In this document: piece after piece, positions 1 to 7,726 of the stretch
Layout: every line of letters starts with the position of its first letter
Position numbering within the stretch: position 1 is the first letter of the stretch
NCBI GenBank assembly: GCA_031285975.1
Contig: JAITVE010000137.1
Location: forward strand, 1-10,590
Reading direction: 5' to 3'
From: Candidatus Adiutrix sp.
Lineage (GTDB): Bacteria; Desulfobacterota; Desulfarculia; Adiutricales; Adiutricaceae
Length of the DNA: 10,590 nucleotides
Made by a program: the position numbers and the translations under genes
The notes under the pieces: model-generated
What the model was told of the DNA's origin: nothing
The model's input: the letters and a program-made list of their open reading frames with translations, nothing else
Database searches by the model: none

Positions 1-1
1 C

Positions 2-3000
2 ACCTACAGCGCGGCGGCGGCGGCCTATTACGCCCACACCCACAATTTCAGCGCCGGGGCCAATGAGAGCGGCATTGACGTGTATGCCGTCACCATGTCT
101 TCGGCCTACCCGGAACTGACCTTCAGAAAGGGCACCGGCGGCAATGAGAAAATCACCATCATGCCGGTGAGCATTACCTCCAAGGCCGTTGGCCGCGGCC
201 TGCTGCTGAGCTTTCTGAACTACTATATTCTGGAATGGCACACCGACAAGAGCGGCAACCCCTTCAGCGCCACCGTCCAGGTCAATTTCTCAGATGCGCG
301 GGAAGCCGACGACTGGGAAATGGACGCTATCATCACCTACCGGGTCGAGTTGCTGACCGACGCCCCGGGCCTCAACACCACAGCGTGCCTGTTCCATAGC
401 AGCAGCACCAATTGGAGTTGCACTCCGCACCCGATAGAAGTTGACCCTGATCAGCGCGCTCCGGTCAGCGGCATTCTGACCACGCTGCCCGCGAAAAAGT
501 ACTACGGCTTTCAGAATAATTACGGGGATATTGTCTACGACCCCGACACTGAGCTGAGAGACCAGTATATCACTGTCAACCCGGGCAATGTGACGGGCCT
601 GGCTGTGTATTCCAGAATTGAAAAACATGGCTCCAGCTCCAAAATGGCTATGGGGTACACCATCAGCGGCAGCACCAAGGACGGCACCTATCTTGATCTG
701 AGCCTGAGATATAACGCGAGCGATACCCTGCCTTCCGTGTACCACACTCCCCCCACCTGTCCTGAGGCCAAGGGGGCGCACTCCTCTTGCGGCCAATATC
801 ACGAAACTCCGGAGCAGGTGCGGACGTTCACCTTCGCCAGCTCTGGGGGCGGGAGCAAATTCCTGGAAAACCCCCTGTTCCTGGCCGCCAAATACGGCGG
901 GTTCAAAGACCCGCAGAACACCGGCGTGCCCCGGACGGCCGCTGAAACCAACGACCTGCGCTGGTCTACCAAAGAACCCGGCATTCCCGACAACTATTTC
1001 CAGGCCACCAATATCTCGGAACTGTCCGAGCAGTTGGGCGCGGCTTTCCAGGCCATTGCCAAAAGCGTCTCCACCGGCACGGCCACGGCTTCTTCCGTCA
1101 GTTCCATCCTGGGGGGCGGGGTGTCCATACAAACCCTGTTCTACCCTGAATATAAGCCCCCCACCGGCGAAGAGGCCATTAAGTGGGTCGGCAACATCTA
1201 CGGCCTGTTCGTTGACCGCTTCGGCAACCTGCGGGAAGACACCAATGGCAACAACCAGCTGGACATCGTCACCGGCGAGGCCAGCGCCCTTGACCAGGGC
1301 GACCTGGTGGTGCAGTTCGTCCCCGACCCGGATGGCGGCCTCCCCATCCTGTCGCTGCGGCGGGACATCAAGGGCGACGGCGATCTGATTGACGCCGGAA
1401 CTGTCGAGAGCCTGGAAAAGCTGAAAACCCTGTGGAACACCAGCCAGCAACTGGCCGACATGCAGGAGGACACGGAGGACAGGCCCGGTGCGCGGGAAGC
1501 CAAATCCGAAGCCTCGTATGGCCGGGAATCCTACGCTGCCTCCGCCCAGGGCGGCCGCTTCATCATGACCTATTACGGCTCCATGTCGGCCAACCCCGAC
1601 GGAAGCTGGGACCAGAACCCCGTGGCGCTGGACAACTACCTCTTCCGCTACGACTACGGCGGGGGCAAAAACAGCCCGACGAACGTGCGGCTGGCGGAGC
1701 TGATGCTCCAGAACAGCGCCCTGAGCGTGGGCCAGTCCTACCCCAAAACCGGCGCGAAGCGGATGTATGTCCGCGGCCAGGGCCAACTGCCCCTGGATGT
1801 GGAGACGGTCAAGGCCCAGATCAAAGACGGCGGCACCAACAAGGTCACCGCCAGCATTTCCGGCCCCAACCTGATGATTACCATTGAGCGGAGAAACAAC
1901 TGCACCGCCGCCGAACTGGTGGAAGTCATTAACGCCGCCGCCGACCTCGGCATCTACAACGGCGCGCCCATCATCCGGGCCTCCCTGGCCGCTGGCGACA
2001 AGGGCGAATGGGTGGTGCCGATTTCCGGGGCCGGGAACGAAACCATCTATGACGACGCCGACCGAAGCGGCGACGCGGAGGCTCTGATAGAATACATTCG
2101 CGGCGACGACAAACCCGGCTGGCGCTCCCGCGCGGTGCCCAGCCCCTGGACGATGAATCCCCCCCCGGCGGACGCCAAAGTGCTCTGCCCCGGCGACTCC
2201 GGCGGCTCGGAAGACTGCATCGTCTGGCGCATGGGCGATATCATCAACTCCAAGCCCGTCATTGTGGGCGCGCCCAACTCGCAGTTCGACTTCATCTACC
2301 GCGACACCTCCTACGCCGCCTATAAGCTGGCCCAGGGCCGCAGGCGGCAGGTGGCCTATGTGGGCTCCAATGACGGTATGCTCCACGCCGTCAACCTCGG
2401 TTTCTTCGGCTCGCTGGAAAACGGCGCGGCCGGGTACACCGAAGCCGCCCCCGCCGACGCGGGCTTCCTGTCCCCGCCCACGGAACACAAGCTGGGCTCG
2501 GAACTGTGGGCCTTCGTGCCCCCCGCCGTGCTGCCGCACCTTCAGTGGCTGGCCGACCCGGAGTATGACCACAGCTATTACGTTGACCTCAAGCCCCAGA
2601 TTGTGGACATTAAAAACACCACCGGCTTCCCCGTCACCATGCCCGGCGGGAACTGGGAGAAAAATGAATGGCGCACCGTGCTGATCGGCGGCCTGCGCCT
2701 CGGCGGCCGCACCATCCGCACCAAGGAAGCGGAAGGCGGCAACCCGTCCCAGCACTCCTATTCCGAGTTCTTCGCGCTGGATATCACCAACCCGGAAAAG
2801 GCCCCCATTCTTCTGTGGCGCTTCAGCAGCGCGGAACTGGGCCTGAGCACCAGCCTGCCCGCCGTGGTGAGCAGCCTGTCCGCTTCCGGCAACGGCAACG
2901 AGCACAACTGGTATGTGGTGCTCGGTAGCGGCCCCACCAGCGACCGGCCGGACGGCAGCTCAATCTCGAACGGCAAAGTCGCCTACGACGGCTCCAGCAC

Positions 3001-4255
3001 CCAGAGCGCCCGGCTGATTGTCCTCGACGCTTTCACCGGGCAGCGGGTGCACACCATGACCGTGACCGACCCGGAAGAAGAGAAGAGCTTTTTCAACGAT
3101 TCCTTCCTCCCCATCGTCTCCCAGGTGCGCTCCAAGGGCACGCCCGAGGCCCAGTGGGACAATAACGTGGCCTACTTCGGCCTCACCAAAACCCTGGACA
3201 GCGGCAACGGGCAGGACACCGGCGCGGTCTACCGCCTGCAAATGGTTGACGAAACCACCGGCGAACCTTTCGGCAAGGTCGCCGACTGGCGGCTGGCCCG
3301 CCTGTTCAAGACCGACCAGCCCGTCTCCCAGGGCTCCCTGTCGTCGCGCCCGGTCACCGGCGCGGTCAACGCGGCCCGCGACAGCCGCCGCAACACCTGG
3401 GTGCTCTTCGGCACCGGCCGCATGTGGAGCAAGGCCGACGCCCAGCCCTGCATGGGCATCGGCGACCCCGGCGACTTTGACAAGTGCCAGGAGAACCACG
3501 AACACTTCATCTACGGCCTCAAAGAGCCCATGAAATACAATACCACTCTGCAACAATGGCTGATGACCTTTGAGGAAATCACCGACAAGAGCAAAATCGT
3601 GGACGTGAGCACCGTGGAGGTGTACAGCAACGGCACCATCAAAAACTTCACCAAGGACGACGGCACCGTTGACACCGGCGTTAAATCCTACGCCGCCCTG
3701 CAGAACGCGATGTTCAGCGACGACAGCCTGGGCTACCGCCGCAAACTGGCCACCTGGTCTATCACCGGCGACACGGGCCTTTCCGCAGGCACGCAGGAAG
3801 TTTGCCTCTACCAGCCCAAAATAGAGGGCCTGGCCAACGGCCAGTCGCTGGCCACCTTCACCACCTATGAGCCGGACGTGAACGTCTGCAACCCCGAGGG
3901 CAAGAGCTACCTGCACGTCATCGACACCTTCACCGGCGTCCCGGCCCCGTATATGTACCAGATGGGTTTCCTGCCCAGCGACAAGGTCAATAGCGATTCG
4001 TCGAACCCCGACGAAGCAACCCCCGGCCGCCATGTGACCGGCTACATCAACGCCGGGCGGGGCAAATCCACCGAAGCCTGGATCAGCGGCGACACCATCG
4101 GCACCAACGGCCAGGACGGCACGCCCTACACCCTGAAACTCCCCACGGAAACCGCCCTCACCAACGCGGTCATCTCCTGGCGCGAAATCCTCGACATGGG
4201 CTTCACCATGGAACCCGGCCAGATGTTCCAGGGCATCGAAGGCCTCGACGACTAA
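2..4255 (+). CDS. pilY1: PilY1-type type IV pilus tip/assembly protein, 5' partial
   Basis: C-terminal 1417 residues of a PilY1/PilC family protein, the tip adhesin and assembly factor of type IV pili, secreted to the periplasm and cell surface. The frame is open to the left edge, so the true start, signal peptide and most of the N-terminal von Willebrand A-like domain lie outside; the GTG at 80 is only an internal codon. What shows the family: the acidic motif near 270-350 (NFSDAREADDWEMDAIITY), the end of the A-like domain near 1015-1110, then the C-terminal beta-propeller from about 2230, with GDIINSKPVIVGAP (about 2235), VAYVGSNDGMLHAVN (about 2350), ELWAFVPPAVLPHL (about 2500), WRTVLIGGLRLGGR and FFALDITNPEKAP. 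Two Asp/Asn-rich loops (1238-1264 and 1364-1393) resemble calcium-binding loops. Several cysteines in the first 800 bases may form disulfides. The first 700 bases use AGA arginine codons more than the rest. Probably the last gene of a pilus operon, since a strong terminator follows. Confidence 0.9.
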   Translation, partial: TYSAAAAAYYAHTHNFSAGANESGIDVYAVTMSSAYPELTFRKGTGGNEKITIMPVSITSKAVGRGLLLSFLNYYILEWHTDKSGNPFSATVQVNFSDAREADDWEMDAIITYRVELLTDAPGLNTTACLFHSSSTNWSCTPHPIEVDPDQRAPVSGILTTLPAKKYYGFQNNYGDIVYDPDTELRDQYITVNPGNVTGLAVYSRIEKHGSSSKMAMGYTISGSTKDGTYLDLSLRYNASDTLPSVYHTPPTCPEAKGAHSSCGQYHETPEQVRTFTFASSGGGSKFLENPLFLAAKYGGFKDPQNTGVPRTAAETNDLRWSTKEPGIPDNYFQATNISELSEQLGAAFQAIAKSVSTGTATASSVSSILGGGVSIQTLFYPEYKPPTGEEAIKWVGNIYGLFVDRFGNLREDTNGNNQLDIVTGEASALDQGDLVVQFVPDPDGGLPILSLRRDIKGDGDLIDAGTVESLEKLKTLWNTSQQLADMQEDTEDRPGAREAKSEASYGRESYAASAQGGRFIMTYYGSMSANPDGSWDQNPVALDNYLFRYDYGGGKNSPTNVRLAELMLQNSALSVGQSYPKTGAKRMYVRGQGQLPLDVETVKAQIKDGGTNKVTASISGPNLMITIERRNNCTAAELVEVINAAADLGIYNGAPIIRASLAAGDKGEWVVPISGAGNETIYDDADRSGDAEALIEYIRGDDKPGWRSRAVPSPWTMNPPPADAKVLCPGDSGGSEDCIVWRMGDIINSKPVIVGAPNSQFDFIYRDTSYAAYKLAQGRRRQVAYVGSNDGMLHAVNLGFFGSLENGAAGYTEAAPADAGFLSPPTEHKLGSELWAFVPPAVLPHLQWLADPEYDHSYYVDLKPQIVDIKNTTGFPVTMPGGNWEKNEWRTVLIGGLRLGGRTIRTKEAEGGNPSQHSYSEFFALDITNPEKAPILLWRFSSAELGLSTSLPAVVSSLSASGNGNEHNWYVVLGSGPTSDRPDGSSISNGKVAYDGSSTQSARLIVLDAFTGQRVHTMTVTDPEEEKSFFNDSFLPIVSQVRSKGTPEAQWDNNVAYFGLTKTLDSGNGQDTGAVYRLQMVDETTGEPFGKVADWRLARLFKTDQPVSQGSLSSRPVTGAVNAARDSRRNTWVLFGTGRMWSKADAQPCMGIGDPGDFDKCQENHEHFIYGLKEPMKYNTTLQQWLMTFEEITDKSKIVDVSTVEVYSNGTIKNFTKDDGTVDTGVKSYAALQNAMFSDDSLGYRRKLATWSITGDTGLSAGTQEVCLYQPKIEGLANGQSLATFTTYEPDVNVCNPEGKSYLHVIDTFTGVPAPYMYQMGFLPSDKVNSDSSNPDEATPGRHVTGYINAGRGKSTEAWISGDTIGTNGQDGTPYTLKLPTETALTNAVISWREILDMGFTMEPGQMFQGIEGLDD
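1238..1264 (+). other. EF-hand-like calcium-binding loop encoded in pilY1
   Basis: The nine codons spell D-T-N-G-N-N-Q-L-D, which fits the D-x-N/D-x-N/D-x-x-x-D spacing of the calcium loop known to control pilus extension and retraction in Pseudomonas PilY1. Here the loop lies before the beta-propeller rather than inside it. A second acidic loop, D-I-K-G-D-G-D-L-I-D, follows at 1364-1393. The calcium role is inferred from the pattern only. Confidence 0.5.
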
Positions 4256-4291
4256 CCCCCCCCCGCCGCCCATAACGCGGCGGCCAATACA

Positions 4292-4336
4292 AAAAGCGCC
4301 GCCCCTCATTTCCCGGAAATGAGGGGCGGCGCTTTT
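4292..4336. terminator. Bidirectional rho-independent terminator between pilY1 and ogt
   Basis: This is a perfect inverted repeat of 22 bases per arm around the single base 4314; in practice it is a 20-bp stem with a 5-nt loop. The GC-rich core (GCGCCGCCCCTC) is flanked by an A-run on the left and a T-run on the right, so a U-tract follows the stem in both directions. It lies 37 bases after the pilY1 stop and 21 bases after the ogt stop on the opposite strand, and so serves both convergent transcripts. A smaller GC hairpin (about 4264-4284) precedes it. Confidence 0.92.
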
Positions 4337-4357
4337 GCCGCTATGCCGCTACGCCGG

Positions 4358-4900
4358 TCACAAAGCCGTGCCTTTTTGGGGGATGGAGAAGCGGGACATG
4401 TCCAGGCCCTCGTGGGTCAGGAGTTGTATTTTTTTGTCCAAACCCCCGGCATAGCCGGTCAGGCTGCCGCCCGCGCCCACCACCCGGTGGCAGGGGATGA
4501 TGATGGAAATGGGGTTGTGCCCCACCGCGCCGCCCACCGCCTGGCTGGACATGGTTTCCCGGCCCAGGCGGGCGGCGGTTTTTTTGGCGATGTCGCCATA
4601 GGTTACGCATTGGCCATAGGGGATTTGCAGCAAAAATTCCCACACGGCTTGGCGGAACTCGCCGCCCTGGGGGGCCAGGGGCACGTCGGACACGGCGGGT
4701 TTTCGTCCCGCGAAATAGGCGTCCAGCCACTTTTTGACGGCGGCGAAAACGGGCAGTCCAGGCTTGCGCTCCACATCGCTTTTGACTGTGGCCGCGAAAT
4801 ACTTTTGCCCGTCCAGCCACAGGCCGACGAGGCTGTCGCCGTTGCTGACCAGGGCCAGCGAACAGCCCAGCGGGGATGCGTAGTCGGTTGCGTACAGCAT
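4358..4900 (-). CDS. ogt: Methylated-DNA--[protein]-cysteine S-methyltransferase (Ogt)
   Basis: A 180-residue O6-alkylguanine-DNA alkyltransferase. It repairs O6-methylguanine and O4-methylthymine in the cytoplasm by moving the alkyl group onto its own cysteine, a single-use reaction. Residues 1-75 are the variable N-terminal domain. Residues 80-170 are the DNA-binding/catalytic domain with FRQAVWEFLLQIPYG, YGDIA, the SSQAVGGAVGHNP stretch and the active-site PCHRV, in which C137 is the acceptor; LTGYAGGLDKK follows. Length and motifs are normal for the family. The ATG at 4900 lies 7 bases after the stop of the Ada-AlkA gene, and its GAGGT ribosome site overlaps that stop, so the two are co-transcribed and probably translationally coupled. 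Transcription ends at the shared terminator. Induction by alkylation damage through the upstream Ada/AraC module is likely but inferred. Confidence 0.95.
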   Translation of the reverse strand: MLYATDYASPLGCSLALVSNGDSLVGLWLDGQKYFAATVKSDVERKPGLPVFAAVKKWLDAYFAGRKPAVSDVPLAPQGGEFRQAVWEFLLQIPYGQCVTYGDIAKKTAARLGRETMSSQAVGGAVGHNPISIIIPCHRVVGAGGSLTGYAGGLDKKIQLLTHEGLDMSRFSIPQKGTAL

Positions 4901-4907
4901 GGTTACC

Positions 4908-6377
4908 TCATGTATTTGATAGCGAGTTCCAAAGATTGATGGTCGCGTAAGCGCGCCAGGGCCGCCAGGCTTCCGCTGTTTTCAGAATTTCGGCTTCGGA
5001 GAGCGGGGCGAGGGCTTTTTTTACGCCGTAATCCGTGTGCGGAAACGCGTCCGCCCAGCCCAGGGCCCGCATGGCCAGATAGTGGGCCGTCCAGCCGCCG
5101 ACGCCGGGGATGGCCCGCAGCTTTTTGATTTCCGCTTCCGGCGACAGGCCCGGCGTGAAGTCGAGTTCGCCGCTGGCCATGCCCTGCGCCAGGGCCGCGA
5201 TGGTGCGGGCGCGGCTGCGCGTAATGCCCAGGGGGCCGAAGCGGTTTTCGATATCACCATCCAGGGCCGCGACGTCGCTGGCGGCGGGGAAGGCGCGGGT
5301 CAAGCCCTCCACTCCGGTTTCCAGGGGCTTGCCAAAGGCTGCCGCGAACCGCCCGGCCAGGGTGGTGGCCGCCTTCACCGTGATCTGCTGGCCCAGCACG
5401 GCCCGCGTGGCCATTTCAAAGGGCTCGAAGCAGCCGGGGAGCCGGGTGCCGGGCACGAAGAGGCCGGGAGCGATAGTATTCATGGCCGACAGGGTTTCGG
5501 CCACCGCGTCCGGGCAGCCATAGAGGTCAAACACATGGCGGACGCGGGCCAGAATCTGCGGCAGCGCGGGCAAGAGGGCCGTGCTGACGGTGACCGCCAG
5601 GGCGTTCTTTTGGGGGCAGTGCTCCACCCGCAAGAGGCCGTAGAGCCGCCGCTCCCCGCTGGCCACCCAGACCGTCCGCAAATATACGTTGCCGCGCACC
5701 GCCTCCACGCCGGGGATGGCCCGCCCGGCCAGGAAATCCAAGAGGGTCGCCCACTGGTAGGGCGGGCGGTAGCCCAGGTGCAGCGTGATTTCGCCGTCCA
5801 CGGCTTTCGCGCTGGAAGCTTTGCGGCGCAAGGCCGTGGGCGAAAGCCGGTAACGCGATTTGAACAGGTCGTTGAAGCGCCGCAGGCTGCCGAACCCGGC
5901 CGCCAGGGCCACTTCCAGCACCGTGAGATTGGTGTCGGTCAGCAAATTTTTGGCCAGCAGCAGGCGGCAGGTTTGAAGGTATTGCACGGGCGAAACCTGG
6001 AAGGCGGCCGCGAAAGCCCGCCGCAGGTGCCTATCCGAACAGCCGAGCCGCTGGGCGTACTCTTCCAGGGAGCCTTCGCTGCCGCAGTTTTCCTCCAGCA
6101 GCCGGGCGGCCTGGCGGGCCAGGGCCGGGGCCGCGTCAATGGGCGCCGCGCCGGGGGCCAGTTCGGGGCGGCACATCAGGCAGGGCCGGTAACCGGCCTG
6201 CTCGGCGGCGGCGGCGGTTTCATAAAAGGTGCAGTTCTCCTCCTTCGGCAGCCGGGCCGGGCACACCGGGCGGCAGTAGATGCCGGTGGAGGACACCCCC
6301 ACGAAAAAGCGGCCGTCAAAGCGGGCGTCTTTGGCTTTAAAGGCCGCGTACCGGGCCCGTCTCTCCGCGCTGTCCAT
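4908..6377 (-). CDS. alkA: Ada-type sensor/AraC regulator fused to AlkA 3-methyladenine DNA glycosylase
   Basis: A 489-residue multidomain alkylation-damage protein. Residues 1-75 are the Ada zinc domain with C35, C39, C66 and C69, spaced 4-27-3 exactly as Cys38/42/69/72 of E. coli Ada; the first of these accepts methyl groups from phosphotriesters. Residues about 85-185 are an AraC helix-turn-helix (two motifs, ending SRYRLSPTALRR). Residues about 195-310 are the AlkA N-terminal domain, and about 315-489 the HhH-GPD glycosylase, with the hairpin AIPGVGGWTA and the catalytic Asp at D449 (in HTDYGVKK, matching AlkA Asp238). It excises 3-methyladenine and related bases. The same fusion, next to ogt, is known in Mycobacterium tuberculosis. 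I chose the ATG at 6377, because GGGGGG precedes it and family proteins start here; an ATG at 6443 would add 22 unrelated residues across the likely promoter. The Ada and AraC domains suggest self-regulation. Confidence 0.93.
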   Translation of the reverse strand: MDSAERRARYAAFKAKDARFDGRFFVGVSSTGIYCRPVCPARLPKEENCTFYETAAAAEQAGYRPCLMCRPELAPGAAPIDAAPALARQAARLLEENCGSEGSLEEYAQRLGCSDRHLRRAFAAAFQVSPVQYLQTCRLLLAKNLLTDTNLTVLEVALAAGFGSLRRFNDLFKSRYRLSPTALRRKASSAKAVDGEITLHLGYRPPYQWATLLDFLAGRAIPGVEAVRGNVYLRTVWVASGERRLYGLLRVEHCPQKNALAVTVSTALLPALPQILARVRHVFDLYGCPDAVAETLSAMNTIAPGLFVPGTRLPGCFEPFEMATRAVLGQQITVKAATTLAGRFAAAFGKPLETGVEGLTRAFPAASDVAALDGDIENRFGPLGITRSRARTIAALAQGMASGELDFTPGLSPEAEIKKLRAIPGVGGWTAHYLAMRALGWADAFPHTDYGVKKALAPLSEAEILKTAEAWRPWRAYATINLWNSLSNT

Positions 6378-6496
6378 ATTCCCCCCTTTTGATGAAGCTA
6401 TAGTACCGCATTTTTCCCCAAAAAACTCGCTGTTTTCGGACATGGCTGCGTTTTTTTCAGACGGTGGAATACCTCCCCGCGAACGGCAACACGGCC

Positions 6497-6525
6497 TTGA
6501 CGGGGCGGCGGGAAAGGGGTATAGT
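6497..6525 (+). promoter_or_regulatory. Sigma70-like promoter for panB
   Basis: TTGACG (6497-6502) and TATAGT (6520-6525) are separated by exactly 17 bases, each one mismatch from consensus. The start of transcription would be near 6532, giving a leader of about 93 bases before the panB ATG. Confidence 0.75.
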
Positions 6526-6577
6526 ATCTATATAGCGTATTACGAATTTGCATATCACAATGCGAGAATATATCCAC

Positions 6578-6593
6578 GCGGCCGGACGGCCGC
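6578..6593 (+). promoter_or_regulatory. Small GC hairpin in the panB leader
   Basis: GCGGCC (6578-6583) and GGCCGC (6588-6593) form a 6-bp stem with the loop GGAC. It ends 19 bases before the AAGGAG ribosome site. No U-run follows, so it is not a terminator. It could stabilise the transcript or affect translation, or it may have no role. Confidence 0.4.
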
Positions 6594-6624
6594 CTTCGCC
6601 ACCTTCAATCCCAAGGAGATTCCC

Positions 6625-7473
6625 ATGGCTAAGAAATCTTTGTTCGATCTGTACAACATGAAGAAGCAGGGCGAAAAAATCGCCTGGCTCACGTCCTATG
6701 ACTTCCCCACCGCCCAGTTCGCCGAAGCCGCCGGGCTGGACATGATCCTGGTGGGCGACAGCCTCGGCATGTGTGTTTATGGCTACAACGGCACCGTGCC
6801 CGTGACCATGGATCAGTGCATCCAGCACTGCCAGGCCGTCCGCCGCGGCGCGCCCAACACTTTTGTGGTGGGCGACATGCCCTTCCTGAGCTACCAGACC
6901 ACCGACGCCGACGCAGTCTACAACGCCGGCCGCTTCCTGAAAGAAGCCGACGTTGACGCGGTGAAGCTGGAAGGCGGCGTGCGCGTGGCCGACCGCATCC
7001 GGGCCATCAGCGACGCGGGCATCGTGGCCGTGGGCCACATCGGCCTCACCCCGCAGTCCTCGGGCCTTTTGGGCGGCCACAAGGCCCAGGGCCGCACGGC
7101 GGACGCGGCCAAGCTGACCGTGGAAGACGCCGTGGCCGTGGAAAAAGCCGGGGCCAAACTGATTCTGGTGGAAGCCGTGCCCCCGGAGGTCACCGCCTAC
7201 ATCACCAAAATCCTGACCATCCCGGTGCTCTCCATCGGCGCGGGCCTGCCCTGCGACGGCCAGCTTTTGATCGTCAGCGACCTCATCGGCCAGTTCCAGG
7301 CCTTCACCCCCAAATTCGTCAAGAAATACGCTAACGTGGCTGAAGTCGTCACCAACGCCATGAAGGAATACGTCAAAGACGTGAAGGGCTCGAAATTCCC
7401 CGCCGATGAACACACCTATAAAATGGTGGCCGGTGAAGAGGAAAAATTCCTCAAACTCATGAACGGGAAATAA
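6625..7473 (+). CDS. panB: 3-methyl-2-oxobutanoate hydroxymethyltransferase (ketopantoate hydroxymethyltransferase)
   Basis: A 282-residue cytoplasmic TIM-barrel enzyme. It transfers a hydroxymethyl group from 5,10-methylene-tetrahydrofolate to 2-oxoisovalerate, giving ketopantoate, the first committed step of pantothenate and CoA synthesis. Family motifs: TSYDFPTAQFAEAAG, VGDSLGM with metal ligand D45, VGDMPFLSYQ with D84, VKLEGG with E116, GHIGLTPQS, LVEAVP with catalytic E183, IGAGLPCDGQ and the C-terminal FPADEHTYK. All key acidic residues are present. The start at 6625 is set by AAGGAG (6613-6618) six bases upstream and by family length; the same frame is open further upstream but only covers the promoter region. 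It has its own promoter and terminator, and no panC or panD is adjacent. Confidence 0.93.
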   Translation: MAKKSLFDLYNMKKQGEKIAWLTSYDFPTAQFAEAAGLDMILVGDSLGMCVYGYNGTVPVTMDQCIQHCQAVRRGAPNTFVVGDMPFLSYQTTDADAVYNAGRFLKEADVDAVKLEGGVRVADRIRAISDAGIVAVGHIGLTPQSSGLLGGHKAQGRTADAAKLTVEDAVAVEKAGAKLILVEAVPPEVTAYITKILTIPVLSIGAGLPCDGQLLIVSDLIGQFQAFTPKFVKKYANVAEVVTNAMKEYVKDVKGSKFPADEHTYKMVAGEEEKFLKLMNGK

Positions 7474-7493
7474 TTCCTGCTGAAACCAGTGGA

Positions 7494-7575
7494 AGCGGCG
7501 GGGACGGCCAGCCGGTTATTCAGGCAAAAGCGCGATTGAGCCTGAAAAGCCGGGTGAGCCGTCCCCGCTGTTTTT
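7494..7575 (+). terminator. Large two-tier hairpin terminator after panB
   Basis: The outer stem pairs 7498-7508 with 7558-7568 over 11 perfect GC-rich pairs and is followed by TGTTTTT. Inside it, CCGG pairs (7512-7515 with 7550-7553) and TTCAGGC/GCCTGAA (7519-7525 with 7540-7546) continue the fold up to a 14-nt loop. It begins about 20 bases after the panB stop. The structure is much longer than a usual terminator. Confidence 0.8.
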
Positions 7576-7642
7576 ACATGGCCCATCGCAAGGTTCATAC
7601 TGTTAGTAAAGGCTTTTGGCATTTGGCGAATTGTATTCAGCC

Positions 7643-7671
7643 TTGCTTTTTCGGCCCCAACCTGTTTAAAT
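7643..7671 (+). promoter_or_regulatory. Weak candidate promoter for the coiled-coil gene
   Basis: TTGCTT (7643-7648) is 17 bases from TTAAAT (7666-7671), and a TG at 7663-7664 gives an extended -10 pattern. It lies in the AT-rich part of the 271-bp gap between panB and the coiled-coil gene. The match is modest. A transcript starting near 7678 would contain the hairpin at 7696-7721. Confidence 0.35.
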
Positions 7672-7695
7672 GGAAAAGATTAGGCACGAATGCCC

Positions 7696-7726
7696 GCGCC
7701 CCGGCGGCAAAAACGGGGCGCTATTT
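7696..7726 (+). promoter_or_regulatory. Terminator-like hairpin directly before the coiled-coil gene
   Basis: GCGCCCCG (7696-7703) pairs perfectly with CGGGGCGC (7714-7721) around a 10-nt loop ending in AAAAA, and is followed by TATTTT. It lies only 23 bases before the ATG at 7745. It looks like an intrinsic terminator or attenuator placed in the leader. It could also be a second terminator for panB read-through. Confidence 0.55.

Larger units (their letters stand above)
6378..6624. promoter_or_regulatory. Divergent promoter region between alkA-ogt and panB
   Basis: A 247-bp non-coding stretch that is richer in A/T runs than the genes beside it. Rightward it holds a clear sigma70-like promoter for panB and a leader hairpin. 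Leftward, towards the Ada-AlkA gene, a TACTAT box (6405-6400, read on the - strand) is a candidate -10 but has no convincing -35, as would suit a promoter needing activation by methylated Ada. I could not identify a definite Ada box. Confidence 0.5.

Noticed and set aside
290..2905. An 871-codon open frame antisense to pilY1
   Set aside because: Its predicted protein is low-complexity, rich in Gly, Ala, Val and His, as expected from reading GC-rich codons backwards. The + strand frame carries unmistakable PilY1 motifs throughout. No ribosome site supports the start.
2960..4309. A 449-codon open frame antisense to the end of pilY1
   Set aside because: It has the same shadow composition, runs through the terminator, and overlaps the conserved C-terminal domain of PilY1.
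5037..6392. A 451-codon + strand frame opposite the Ada-AlkA gene, and a 206-codon one opposite ogt (4319-4939)
   Set aside because: Both oppose genes with complete catalytic motifs, and their translations show no domain and a biased Gly/Gln/Arg composition.
6378..6443. An upstream start for the Ada-AlkA gene at 6443
   Set aside because: It adds 22 residues not seen in the family, covers the A/T-rich promoter region and lacks a ribosome site. The ATG at 6377 has a G-rich site and the usual N-terminus.
6280..6624. An N-terminal extension of PanB by 115 codons
   Set aside because: The extension covers the start of the divergent gene, the panB promoter and the AAGGAG site. PanB proteins of this family begin at the 6625 methionine.
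7600..7660. A possible second hairpin (AAGGCT at 7609-7614 with AGCCTT at 7639-7644) followed by GCTTTTT
   Set aside because: It has only six pairs with a 24-base loop. It is too weak to call as a terminator and overlaps the candidate promoter.
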